This document shows, in pieces, positions 49,229-56,753 of a stretch of DNA of 64,000 nucleotides; position 1 is the stretch's first letter, and every line of letters begins with the position of its first letter. The position numbers and the translations under genes were made by a program. Under the pieces are notes generated by a model, which had not been told where the DNA came from, searched no databases, and was given only the letters and a program-made list of their open reading frames with translations. The stretch is from Glutamicibacter sp002979865 (GTDB lineage Bacteria; Actinomycetota; Actinomycetes; Actinomycetales; Micrococcaceae): contig NZ_CP188297.1 in the NCBI RefSeq assembly GCF_050030965.1, positions 1-64,000 of the forward strand, given 5' to 3'.

Positions 49229-49933
49229 CTAGCGCGTCGAGCGCAGCGAGAAGAACAGGAAGCTCAAGAACGCGTCGCGTTCGCGCAGCTCTTCTGGAAT
49301 CACGCCTTCGGGCGCATCCTTGGCATACGGAGGCTCCCAGACACGTTCCACCGCGAACCCTGCGGAGATCAGCGCCGTCATGGTTTCATGCAAAGGCCGA
49401 TGCCAATAGGTCAATTCGGCAGGCTTCCCCTTGAAAGTCACTTCGTCGGTGTACTGGGTGAGCTGGAAGTAGTCCTTGCCGCGGTGGTTGAACGGGTAGA
49501 GAATCGGGTGGTTCACCGACATGATGAGCCGGCCGCCGGGCTTGAGCACCCGGCGGACTTCTTCCAGTGCGTAGTCCCAGTCCGGCAAGTAGTGGAACAC
49601 CAATGAAGCAATGGCGTCGTCAAAGCTGTTGTCGGCATACGGGAGCTTCTCCCCCAATGTCGCCACTTTCAGGTCCGCGTCCTCGCCCAGCCGCTGGCGT
49701 GCCAGATCCACCATGGCCCGGCTGGTGTCGAAGCCCGAGACGCTCGCGCCACGGCTCATGAGCTGCTCGGACAGCGGACCGGCGCCGCAGCCGATATCCA
49801 GGATGTCCCGGCCGGCAACCTCTCCCGCCAGTTCCAGGGTGGCTGGCCGCTCATAGTAGGCGTTCAGCATGCTGAATTCGTTCTCGTCAGCGTAGTCTTG
49901 GGCGAAATCGTCGTAGTTGCTTTCCTGTGGCAC
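49229..49933 (-). CDS. Class I SAM-dependent methyltransferase
   Basis: A cytoplasmic methyltransferase of about 234 residues. ILDIGCGAGPLSEQL is motif I binding SAM, SGFDTSRAMVDLA carries the acidic ribose-binding residue, and FDDAIASLVFHYLPDW and RVLKPGGRLIMSVNHP are motifs IV-V. It resembles the UbiE/COQ5-like 'Methyltransf_11' group; substrate unknown. GTG 49933 is chosen because AGGAG lies at good spacing; an upstream in-frame ATG (49951) with a poor ribosome site is the alternative. A decayed paralog lies at 42698-43312, so the pilus genes sit between the two copies, which are in the same orientation. Confidence 0.9.
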   Translation of the reverse strand: MPQESNYDDFAQDYADENEFSMLNAYYERPATLELAGEVAGRDILDIGCGAGPLSEQLMSRGASVSGFDTSRAMVDLARQRLGEDADLKVATLGEKLPYADNSFDDAIASLVFHYLPDWDYALEEVRRVLKPGGRLIMSVNHPILYPFNHRGKDYFQLTQYTDEVTFKGKPAELTYWHRPLHETMTALISAGFAVERVWEPPYAKDAPEGVIPEELRERDAFLSFLFFSLRSTR

Positions 49934-50097
49934 GGGCGCGCTCCTTTGCATGGTTTTGCCCGAGCCTAGCAAAGGCTTCAACTAATCATTGGGAAAACAC
50001 TCGACTGCTCGGGTAACGCTTTGACGGCAATAGCCGCAATCGATCACAATCGCGTCCAGCCATAGTTTCTATTCCCAGTCCAGATTAGAATCAGCAC

Positions 50098-50754
50098 ATG
50101 GGACCGATCAGTGCCCATGCTCGCTCGACTTTCCATGGGGAGAAATTGAATAAATTAGTTCAGCGTTCGCTCGCTGTCATCGCTTCGGGAGCACTTGTAT
50201 TCTCCGGTGTCTCCGCGGCCACGGCCGCTCCGTTGCCCACCAGCATGTCATCTGCCAGCATCGTTGCTGCGAAGAAAAAGGCTCCTGCGGTAACCATCAA
50301 GAAAATCGGCACGAAAACAGTCAAGGGTTCAGCCAAGGCAACCATCAAGCCTAGCTATTCCAAGGCAAAGAACGTGAAGATCAAGTCGGCGTTGCTGAAG
50401 GTGGTCAAGGGCAACAAGACCGTCGCCAGCAAGAAGAAGTCCGTCAAGCTTGCAGCGGGCACCTACAAGGTCACCACCACGGTCAAGTACCAGCTCAAGG
50501 GCAAGACCTCGACCGTGCAGAAGACGCAGACCTTGCTGGTGAAGAAGGCGGCCGCCAAGCGTTCCGTGAAGATGAGCGGCAAGGCGAAGAACTGCCCTGC
50601 AGGCTACCCGGTGAAGGGCAACCGCACCGGCAGCCAGAAGGAGTGGAAGTACCACGTCAAGGGACAGCGCTTCTACAACATCACGAAGCCAGAAGAATGC
50701 TTCAAGACTGCAGCTGATGCGCGCAAGGCCGGCTACCGGGCTTCGAAGCTCTAA
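50098..50754 (+). CDS. Secreted Lys-rich protein with C-terminal sunset-like domain
   Basis: A 218-residue exported protein. The hydrophobic core of the signal peptide (about 21-42, SLAVIASGALVFSGVSAATAA) is followed by a strongly basic, lysine-rich central region (KKKAPAVTIKKIGTKTVKG onward) that looks like a repetitive beta domain. The C-terminal 50 residues (NCPAGYPVKGNRTGSQKEW, HVKGQRFYNITKPEECF, DARKAGYRASKL) match the small 'sunset' domain found at the end of many actinobacterial secreted proteins. ATG 50098 lacks a good ribosome site; a TTG at 50146 just after GGGGAG is a possible true start. It probably binds the wall or an anionic polymer; function unknown. Confidence 0.82.
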   Translation: MGPISAHARSTFHGEKLNKLVQRSLAVIASGALVFSGVSAATAAPLPTSMSSASIVAAKKKAPAVTIKKIGTKTVKGSAKATIKPSYSKAKNVKIKSALLKVVKGNKTVASKKKSVKLAAGTYKVTTTVKYQLKGKTSTVQKTQTLLVKKAAAKRSVKMSGKAKNCPAGYPVKGNRTGSQKEWKYHVKGQRFYNITKPEECFKTAADARKAGYRASKL

Positions 50755-50789
50755 ACCTGCCTGGCTGGTATCCGACCCAGCAGACCAAA

Positions 50790-50837
50790 AAATCGACCTC
50801 GGTTGCTTCCCAAATGGAAAGCAACCGAGGTCGATTT
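50790..50837. terminator. Bidirectional terminator between the sunset protein gene and ilvC
   Basis: A perfect 19-bp inverted repeat (50790-50808 and 50819-50837, loop about 10 bases) is flanked by an A-run on the left and a T-rich stretch on the right. It can stop rightward transcription from 50098 and leftward transcription from ilvC. Confidence 0.92.
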
Positions 50838-50875
50838 ATTTTGTTCAGCTTATAAAGCTAGTTGTCAGCGCGCAA

Positions 50876-51907
50876 TTAGCGGGCTACCGAACCATCTACG
50901 TAGTCATCCGAGGATGCATCCGAGATCCAGGAGAACAGCGAGCGCAGTTCGCGGCCGGTGGTCTCGATTGGGTGGGCTTCGCCCTTGGCGCGCAGTTCCT
51001 TGAACTCCGGAGCGCCGGCCTTCTGGTCTTCCATGAAGCGGTTGGCGAAAGCCCCGGACTGGATATCAGCCAGCACAGCCTTCATGTTTTCCTTCACCTC
51101 TGGGGTGATCACGCGTGGGCCGGAGACGTAGTCGCCGTACTCAGCGGTGTCGGAGATCGACCAGCGCTGCTTGGCGATGCCGCCTTCCCACATCAGGTCA
51201 ACGATCAGCTTCAGCTCGTGCAGCACCTCGAAGTAGGCGATTTCCGGCTTGTAGCCAGCTTCGGTCAGGACCTCGAAGCCGTACTGGACCAGCTGGGAGG
51301 TGCCACCGCACAGCACAGCCTGCTCGCCGAACAGGTCGGTTTCGGTCTCTTCGGTGAAGGTGGTCTCGATAACGCCGGCACGGGTGCCGCCGATGCCTGC
51401 TGCGTAGGACAGTGCCAGTTCCTTGGCGCCGCCGGTGAAGTTCTGCTCCACGGCGATCAGGTCAGGGATGCCGCGGCCGGCTTCGAATTCGCGGCGCACG
51501 GTGTGCCCTGGCGCCTTGGGAGCAACCAGTGCAACGTCGACGTTGGCTGGTGGCTGGATGAAGCCGAAGCGGATGTTGAAGCCGTGGCCGAAGAACAGCG
51601 CGTTGCCCTCTTCGAGGTGCTCGGCGATCGACTCGGTGTAGACCTGGGCCTGGACCTGGTCCGGGGTCAGGATCATGATGACATCTGCCCAAGCCGCTGC
51701 CTCGGCAACGGTAGCTACCTTCAGGCCTTCGGCCTCGGCCTTGGCGCGGGACTTGGAGCCCTCAGCCAGGCCGACGATAACCTCGACGCCCGAGTCGCGC
51801 AGGCTCAGTGCGTGGGCGTGGCCCTGGGAGCCGTAGCCAATGACAGCTACCTTCTTGCCCTGGATGATCGAGAGGTCTGCGTCGTCTTCGTAGTACAGAT
51901 CAGCCAC
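50876..51907 (-). CDS. ilvC: Ketol-acid reductoisomerase, class I
   Basis: A 343-residue enzyme of valine, leucine and isoleucine synthesis, converting acetolactate-type substrates to dihydroxy acids with NADPH and Mg. GTG 51907 is chosen because AAGGAG lies seven bases upstream and the product begins like other short-form enzymes (MADLYYEDDADL). VAVIGYGSQGHAHALSLRDSG binds NADPH, PKAPGHTVRREF and EQNFTGGAKELALSYAAGIG follow. ETDLFGEQAVLCGG and YFEVLHELKLIVDLM carry the Mg-binding acidic residues. A 122-base gap with a small inverted repeat (TAGGT/ACCTA near 51978-51994) separates it from ilvN, so it may have its own promoter. Confidence 0.97.
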   Translation of the reverse strand: MADLYYEDDADLSIIQGKKVAVIGYGSQGHAHALSLRDSGVEVIVGLAEGSKSRAKAEAEGLKVATVAEAAAWADVIMILTPDQVQAQVYTESIAEHLEEGNALFFGHGFNIRFGFIQPPANVDVALVAPKAPGHTVRREFEAGRGIPDLIAVEQNFTGGAKELALSYAAGIGGTRAGVIETTFTEETETDLFGEQAVLCGGTSQLVQYGFEVLTEAGYKPEIAYFEVLHELKLIVDLMWEGGIAKQRWSISDTAEYGDYVSGPRVITPEVKENMKAVLADIQSGAFANRFMEDQKAGAPEFKELRAKGEAHPIETTGRELRSLFSWISDASSDDYVDGSVAR

Positions 51908-52029
51908 TGTAATTCTCCTTATTTGTGCTTCTGGTAAAGAAGTCTTGTGCTTAGGCACTGTTGCTTTCTTCTAAGCTAGGTGCCAAATACCTAAATTTGT
52001 AGTTCGTGTCTCTTGAAGTCGTTGTGCGC

Positions 52030-52548
52030 TTAGGCGGACAGCGTCTTCAGGGCACGGTCGCTCATCGACTTTGTTCCGCGTCCCACGGCCAGCGTTCCGG
52101 CCTGGACGATCTCGCGGATGCCGAATGGCTCAAGTACTGCCAGCAGTGCTTCGATCTTCGCCGCATTGCCGGTGGCCTCAACGACCAGCGAGTCCGTGGA
52201 TACGTCGATCACCGATGCGCGGAACAGCTCCGCGGCCTGGGTGACCTGCAGTCGCGTCGCCGCATCGGCGCGCACCTTGATCATGATGTGGTCGCGCTGC
52301 ACCGAGGTTTCCGGCAGCAGTTCCACGATCTTGATGACGTTGACCAGCTTGTTCAGCTGCTTGGTGACCTGCTCCAGGGAATCCCCTTCGGCGTCCACCA
52401 CCACGGTCATGCGGCTGATGCCGGCAATTTCCGTGGGGCCCACTGCCAGCGAGTGAATGTTGAAGGCACGGCGGGCGAAGAGGCTGGCGACGCGGGTGAG
52501 CACGCCGGGAACGTCTTCAACCAGTACCGAAAGCGTATGCTTTGCCAT
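52030..52548 (-). CDS. ilvN: Acetolactate synthase small (regulatory) subunit
   Basis: A 172-residue regulatory subunit giving valine feedback to IlvB. The N-terminal ACT domain (KHTLSVLVEDVPGVLTRVASLFARRAFN) and the C-terminal ALS-small domain (REIVQAGTLAVGRG near the end) are complete. The start lies three bases after the ilvB stop with GGAGG overlapping it, so the subunits are made together. Confidence 0.97.
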   Translation of the reverse strand: MAKHTLSVLVEDVPGVLTRVASLFARRAFNIHSLAVGPTEIAGISRMTVVVDAEGDSLEQVTKQLNKLVNVIKIVELLPETSVQRDHIMIKVRADAATRLQVTQAAELFRASVIDVSTDSLVVEATGNAAKIEALLAVLEPFGIREIVQAGTLAVGRGTKSMSDRALKTLSA

Positions 52549-52551
52549 GTT

Positions 52552-54435
52552 CTAGTCCTCCTCTTCCCATTCAGGGGTCATGCCGCGGGCAATCTGGATC
52601 TGGTCGTTGCTGACTCCCGATGGGACCATTGGCCACACCATGGAGTCGGCCGAGACCACGAAGTCGATGACTACCGGACGGTCATTGATTTCCAATGCCT
52701 TCTGGATGGTCGCATCGATATCCTCGTCGCGTTCGCAGCGCAGGCCCACGCAGCCGTAGGCGTCGGCCAGCTTCACGAAGTCCGGAATCCGGGCGGTTCC
52801 GTGGCCGGTGTTCAAATCGGTGTTGGAGTAGCGGCCATCGTAGAACAGGGTCTGCCACTGGCGGACCATGCCCAGCGACGAGTTGTTGATGATGGCAACC
52901 TTGATGGGGATCCGGTTGATCACGCAGGTAGCCAGTTCCTGGTTGGTCATCTGGAAGCAGCCATCTCCGTCAATGGCCCAGACCACGCGGTCCGGCTGCG
53001 CCACCTTGGCGCCCATGGCGGCAGGCACCGAGTAGCCCATGGTGCCCAGGCCGGCGGAGTTCAGCCACGAGCGCGGGCGCTCGTACTTGACGAACTGCGC
53101 TGCCCACATCTGGTGCTGGCCCACGCCTGCCACGTAGACGCCTTCCGGACCGGTCAGCTCGCCGATGCGCCCAATGACGTTCTGCGGAGCCGAGAGGCCA
53201 TCGTGGGTTTCGGTGTAGCCGATCGGGTAGGTTTCGCGCAGGCGGTTGAGCAGTCCCCACCAGCCAGCCAGATCCTGCTGGGCTTCGTTCTCGAAGCGCG
53301 AGGCGCAGGCCTCGTGCAGCTGCGGGATGATTTCATCCAGCGAGCCAACGATCGGCACATCGGCCACGCGGTTCTTGGAGATTTCCGCAGGATCGATATC
53401 GGCGTGGATCACCTTCGCGTTCGGCGCGAAGGTGGAGAGCACGCCGGTGACGCGGTCATCGAAGCGGGCCCCGAGGGTAATGAGCAAATCCGACTGCTGC
53501 AGTGCGGTGACCGCAGAGACGGCACCGTGCATGCCGGGCATGCCCACGTGCTGTTCATGCGAGTCCGGGAAGGCACCGCGTGCGGTCAGCGTGGTGACCA
53601 CCGGCGCGTTGATGAATTCCGCGAATTCCTTGAGCTGCTCATGGGCGTTGGCCTTGATCACGCCACCGCCGACGTACAGCACCGGGCGGGTTGCCGAAGC
53701 GATGAGCTTGGCGGCTTCGCGCAGCTGCTTGTTGTGTCCGCGGGTGACCACGCGGTAGCCCGGCAGGTCGACCTTTGGCGGCCATGAGAAGGTCATGTCG
53801 CTCTGCTGGGCATCCTTGGTGATATCCACCAGCACCGGACCGGGACGGCCGGTCTGCGCCAGGTAGAAAGCGCTGGCCAGCGTGCGCGGAATGTCTTCCG
53901 CGTTGGTGACCAGGAAAGCGTGCTTGGTAATCGGCATCGTGATGCCGACAATGTCTGCTTCCTGGAATGCGTCAGAGCCAATGAAAGCGCTATTGACCTG
54001 ACCGGTGATTGCCACCATTGGTACCGAGTCCATATTGGCATCGGCCAGTGCGGTGACGAGGTTGGTTGCGCCTGGTCCGGAAGTAGCGATGCATACGCCC
54101 ACTTCCCCGCTCACCATGGCGTAACCCTGTGCGGCATGGCCGGCACCCTGTTCGTGGCGGACCAAGATGTGGTTAATCTTGGTCGAATCCATCAGTGGAT
54201 CATAGGTGGGAAGGATGGCCCCACCTGGTAATCCGAAGACGTCTTTGACGCCCAGTTCTTCCAGCGAGCGGACGATGGCTTGTGAGCCCGTCATCTGTGT
54301 GGGAGCAACGATATTATTCGGACCCTGTACCGGGTTCGAAGCCTCCACGACGGAAGAGACAGCGGCGGCGGCATCCTTGGTTCGATTGATTGACTTCGCA
54401 ACCGACGCCGGATTGGCGGGTGTTGAGTTGCTCAT
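52552..54435 (-). CDS. ilvB: Acetolactate synthase large (catalytic) subunit
   Basis: A 627-residue ThDP enzyme joining two pyruvates, or pyruvate and 2-ketobutyrate. After a non-conserved N-terminal tail of about 50 residues, GSQAIVRSLEELGVKDVFGLPGG starts the pyrimidine-binding domain, and HEQGAGHAAQGYA holds the catalytic Glu. WAIDGDGCFQMTNQELATC through AIINN is the ThDP/Mg-binding GDG-to-NN motif. ATG 54435 is preceded by AAGGA. The upstream 170 bases contain a leader peptide and attenuator that respond to branched-chain amino acids. Confidence 0.97.
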   Translation of the reverse strand: MSNSTPANPASVAKSINRTKDAAAAVSSVVEASNPVQGPNNIVAPTQMTGSQAIVRSLEELGVKDVFGLPGGAILPTYDPLMDSTKINHILVRHEQGAGHAAQGYAMVSGEVGVCIATSGPGATNLVTALADANMDSVPMVAITGQVNSAFIGSDAFQEADIVGITMPITKHAFLVTNAEDIPRTLASAFYLAQTGRPGPVLVDITKDAQQSDMTFSWPPKVDLPGYRVVTRGHNKQLREAAKLIASATRPVLYVGGGVIKANAHEQLKEFAEFINAPVVTTLTARGAFPDSHEQHVGMPGMHGAVSAVTALQQSDLLITLGARFDDRVTGVLSTFAPNAKVIHADIDPAEISKNRVADVPIVGSLDEIIPQLHEACASRFENEAQQDLAGWWGLLNRLRETYPIGYTETHDGLSAPQNVIGRIGELTGPEGVYVAGVGQHQMWAAQFVKYERPRSWLNSAGLGTMGYSVPAAMGAKVAQPDRVVWAIDGDGCFQMTNQELATCVINRIPIKVAIINNSSLGMVRQWQTLFYDGRYSNTDLNTGHGTARIPDFVKLADAYGCVGLRCERDEDIDATIQKALEINDRPVVIDFVVSADSMVWPMVPSGVSNDQIQIARGMTPEWEEED

Positions 54436-54479
54436 CGGGATCCTTTCCATATCTATCTCTTCGTTTGCGCATAAAAAAC

Positions 54480-54512
54480 GCCCCGCGGCCGTCACTACTG
54501 ACGAAAGGGGGC
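54480..54512 (-). terminator. Attenuator terminator of the ilvBN(C) leader
   Basis: In the leftward RNA GCCCC (54512 side) pairs with GGGGC (54480 side), with a second inner helix CGTCA/TGACG around a GTAG loop, followed at once by UUUUUU (54478-54473). It lies 38 bases before the ilvB start. An upstream alternative stem (ACTGTCC/GGACAGT, 54530-54551) lies between it and the leader peptide. Confidence 0.85.
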
Positions 54513-54554
54513 TTGCGCGTTACCGACGTACTGTCCGTGGTGTTGGACAGTGTC

Positions 54555-54602
54555 TCAGGCTCCGCGCCTGATAACTAGTAGTACATCGGTGTTTGTTTGC
54601 AT
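54555..54602 (-). CDS. ilv leader peptide (attenuation)
   Basis: A 15-residue frame, MQTNTDVLLVIRRGA, begins at ATG 54602 and ends at TGA 54555. It contains five consecutive branched-chain residues (Val-Leu-Leu-Val-Ile). Position, length and composition are those of ribosome-mediated attenuation peptides: stalling at these codons when charged tRNAs are scarce would change which downstream stem forms. The ribosome site is weak (GAGG one base before, GGAG sixteen bases before). Confidence 0.85.
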   Translation of the reverse strand: MQTNTDVLLVIRRGA

Positions 54603-55054
54603 GCCTCTAGTTTTCTCCACCTCACGGCAAAGAGCAACTAGACACCCTGTTTATCTCATTATATGAGATGGATGTCCAAGCCTTGGACGCGACACCGCAA
54701 ACAAGCCTTGGCTTTTTCGCTTCATAGGCACCAAAAGTGCCTGTCGAAACGGGATTAGCTGGAGACAAGCACCAGCTGCCGGGAATGCGCATCGCTCGCG
54801 CTGCGCACCCCTTGCTCCAAGGAAGTCCCCTGCCATGCAGTTGGTTTCGCTTGCAGCGTTGAGCCGGGAAAGGCATGAGTTCCGTCGATGGCCACACGGG
54901 CGCATGGCTTGGCGACTCAATTAGCATCCTGGCTCATTAATCCCATTCTAGAAGTCAATATGACCAATCAGATAACCCATGACGTGCCGATGACACATTT
55001 CGATAAATGTTGCGACTGGTCAAATTGTCCAAAGTTATCGGTAGAGTATTAGTT
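54603..55054. other. Intergenic region between the ilv leader and the 55055 gene
   Basis: No further gene is supported. The left end is the ilv promoter region (-10-like TATAAT on the leftward strand, 54663-54658, inside an inverted repeat). A small hairpin AGGCAC-caaaa-GTGCCT lies at 54726-54742. The right end must hold the promoter of the rightward 55055 gene, whose start has no ribosome site and may be leaderless. Confidence 0.5.
54653..54669 (-). promoter_or_regulatory. Inverted repeat overlapping the -10 box of the ilv promoter
   Basis: ATCTCAT-TAT-ATGAGAT is a perfect 7-3-7 inverted repeat. Read leftward it contains TATAAT (54663-54658), a consensus -10 box about 56 bases upstream of the leader-peptide ATG. 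A repressor bound here would block the promoter. The -35 region is weak. Confidence 0.5.
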
Positions 55055-55516
55055 ATGGACAAGCGCCCAGACGAAAATCCAACCCAGCAGGTAAAGGCCC
55101 GCCTCCATGAGGCCTTCGACTCGCAGATCCCCAACTTCGCCAGCTACAATCTCGTGGCGGGCACCGGCATCGCCGGCTCCGGAGGGCTCAAGGTCATTGG
55201 ATATCGGCGCCAACCAGCGGAACTGATTATTGCGCCAGTGAATGCCAGCAGCTTGGAAGCATCCGAGGATGCGATCAACATCAACAATACGAATGTGAAC
55301 CAGCTCGCCGAGCTCAGCGATGGCGGCTACGAAATCGCGATCTCTTCGGGCCGAGTGTTCCGCTTCAGCATTCCCGAAGCGCCGAGCATCGACTTGCATG
55401 TCGATGATGCCATCAGCATTGGTGCCACCATTGACCAGAAATCCGATGCAGAGGACTTCGCTGATTTCATGGACCACTTCATGAACACCATCGAAGGCAC
55501 CGAGAACTTCGTATAG
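55055..55516 (+). CDS. Hypothetical protein, 153 residues
   Basis: Family not recognised. ATG 55055 begins MDKRPDENPTQQVKARLHEAF, soluble and acidic, with no signal peptide or membrane segment. It looks like a small alpha/beta protein: VNASSLEASEDAININNTNVNQLAEL in the middle, an acidic C-terminus (KSDAEDFADFMDHFMNTIEG). There is no Shine-Dalgarno sequence before the ATG, so the mRNA may be leaderless. It is a single gene bounded by the ilv control region and a strong terminator. Confidence 0.7.
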   Translation: MDKRPDENPTQQVKARLHEAFDSQIPNFASYNLVAGTGIAGSGGLKVIGYRRQPAELIIAPVNASSLEASEDAININNTNVNQLAELSDGGYEIAISSGRVFRFSIPEAPSIDLHVDDAISIGATIDQKSDAEDFADFMDHFMNTIEGTENFV

Positions 55517-55539
55517 CCGGCAAGAGAATTCCCGATAGC

Positions 55540-55593
55540 AAAGGCCATCCCGCCAGCTAGCTCCATTGGAAGCTACGCGGCGAGATGGCCTTT
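55540..55593. terminator. Bidirectional terminator between the 55055 gene and the 55598 gene
   Basis: AAAGGCCAT (55540-55548) pairs with ATGGCCTTT (55585-55593), with additional inner pairing CGCC/GGCG. The right side continues TTCGCTT. It can end transcription from both convergent genes. Confidence 0.8.
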
Positions 55594-55597
55594 TCGC

Positions 55598-56134
55598 TTA
55601 CAAAGCCCCGGGATGATTCCCGCGGTAGTCGGAGGCGAGCAGCTGCCCTTCGACGGTGAGGATCTCAACCCGGTCCAACTCGATTGATTCGTAGCCGACG
55701 GAGGTCATGACCCGCTCGGCATAGCCGGCAGCACTGCCCTCCGCGATCCAATCGCTGCCCTCCACGACAATGGCGAGCACGCCCTGGACTGGAGAGAGCC
55801 ACCCCACGGTGGCGTACTGGATGGAATCCTCGGCGAATGAATGGAAGCCGGCGGCGCCCTGGCCATTGAGGTACTGGAAGATCTTCTGATCCGCCCATTC
55901 CTGGCGCCCTTCGACTTCCTGGAGGTTGTCGGCATACTTCGGCAAGGCCGCGATCTGCGGGCTCACGCCAGGAGTTTGCGCGGATGCTTCGAACTGGAGC
56001 GGGGCACAGCTGGCCAGGGACGAAGCCAGCACCAAGCCGCCGGCGACCACACTGGCCTTGCGCAACGCATCGATGGCCACGCAGCGCCGCTGGATTCCGG
56101 AAGAAATTACTTGAAGCACCATGCAATCGAGCAT
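55598..56134 (-). CDS. Small lipoprotein of unknown function
   Basis: An exported lipoprotein of about 178 residues. The hydrophobic stretch (ASVVAGGLVLASSLASC) ends in a lipobox LASC. The mature part starts APLQFEASAQTPGVSPQIAAL and contains EGRQEWADQKIFQYLNGQ, GWLSPVQGVLAIVVEGSDWIAEG and a C-terminal strand VEILTVEGQLLASDYRG. No family is recognised. The start is uncertain: ATG 56134 and 56122 give long n-regions, while GTG 56080 gives a standard 25-residue lipoprotein signal. It follows the carotenoid operon in the same direction, 68 bases beyond idi, and may be transcribed with it. Confidence 0.68.
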   Translation of the reverse strand: MLDCMVLQVISSGIQRRCVAIDALRKASVVAGGLVLASSLASCAPLQFEASAQTPGVSPQIAALPKYADNLQEVEGRQEWADQKIFQYLNGQGAAGFHSFAEDSIQYATVGWLSPVQGVLAIVVEGSDWIAEGSAAGYAERVMTSVGYESIELDRVEILTVEGQLLASDYRGNHPGAL

Positions 56135-56202
56135 AGCCAATGACCCGGACAATTCCACAGGAATCACCCTGCACGGATTCCACGCCGGCGGCGGGCCCGG
56201 AA

Positions 56203-56727
56203 TCAGCCTTGCTCGACCTGGTACAGGGACATCCCTGCAGCCTGCATCACCAGCCACGGGCTGAAGGCCCACGGGGTGGCGCGCAGGGCTTCACCGAGTT
56301 GTGCCGGATCCGCCCAGCAGTAGTCCATGACTTCGTCCGGGTTAGCGGAGATCTCGCTGTCGATTATCGCGGTGAAGACCGGGCAGATTTCGTTTTCCAC
56401 AATGCCCGAGGCATCCACGGCGCGATAGCGGAAGTCCGGCAGCGCCGATTCGATGCGGCTGACCTTGAAGCCGAGCTCATGGGCCGCGTGGCGCGTAATG
56501 GCTTCTTCGAAGCTCTCGCCGGGCTGGGGATGCCCGCAGAAGGAGTTCGTCCAGACCCCTGGCCAGGTCAACTTGGACAGGGCACGACGCGTCACCAGCA
56601 CCTGGCCAGCTTGATTCTGCACATGGCAGGAGAATGCCTGGTGCAGCACGGTATCCGTGGTGTGAACCAATTCTTTCGGGTGCGTGCCAATAGGCTGGCC
56701 TTGATCCGAAAGCAAAATGACGTCCAT
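56203..56727 (-). CDS. idi: Isopentenyl-diphosphate delta-isomerase, type I
   Basis: A 174-residue Nudix-fold enzyme that interconverts IPP and DMAPP, supplying C5 units for carotenoid synthesis. ATG 56727 follows AAGGA. Key segments are HQAFSCHVQNQAGQVLVTRRALSK, WTNSFCGHPQPGESFEEAITRHAAHELG (catalytic Cys in NSFCGHP, Nudix-like box) and the acidic EVMDYCW near the end. It is the last gene of the crt operon, 26 bases after crtEb. It provides the DMAPP that CrtEb adds to lycopene. Confidence 0.95.
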   Translation of the reverse strand: MDVILLSDQGQPIGTHPKELVHTTDTVLHQAFSCHVQNQAGQVLVTRRALSKLTWPGVWTNSFCGHPQPGESFEEAITRHAAHELGFKVSRIESALPDFRYRAVDASGIVENEICPVFTAIIDSEISANPDEVMDYCWADPAQLGEALRATPWAFSPWLVMQAAGMSLYQVEQG

Positions 56728-56753
56728 TGAAATCCTTGAATCCCCATCCGGGT

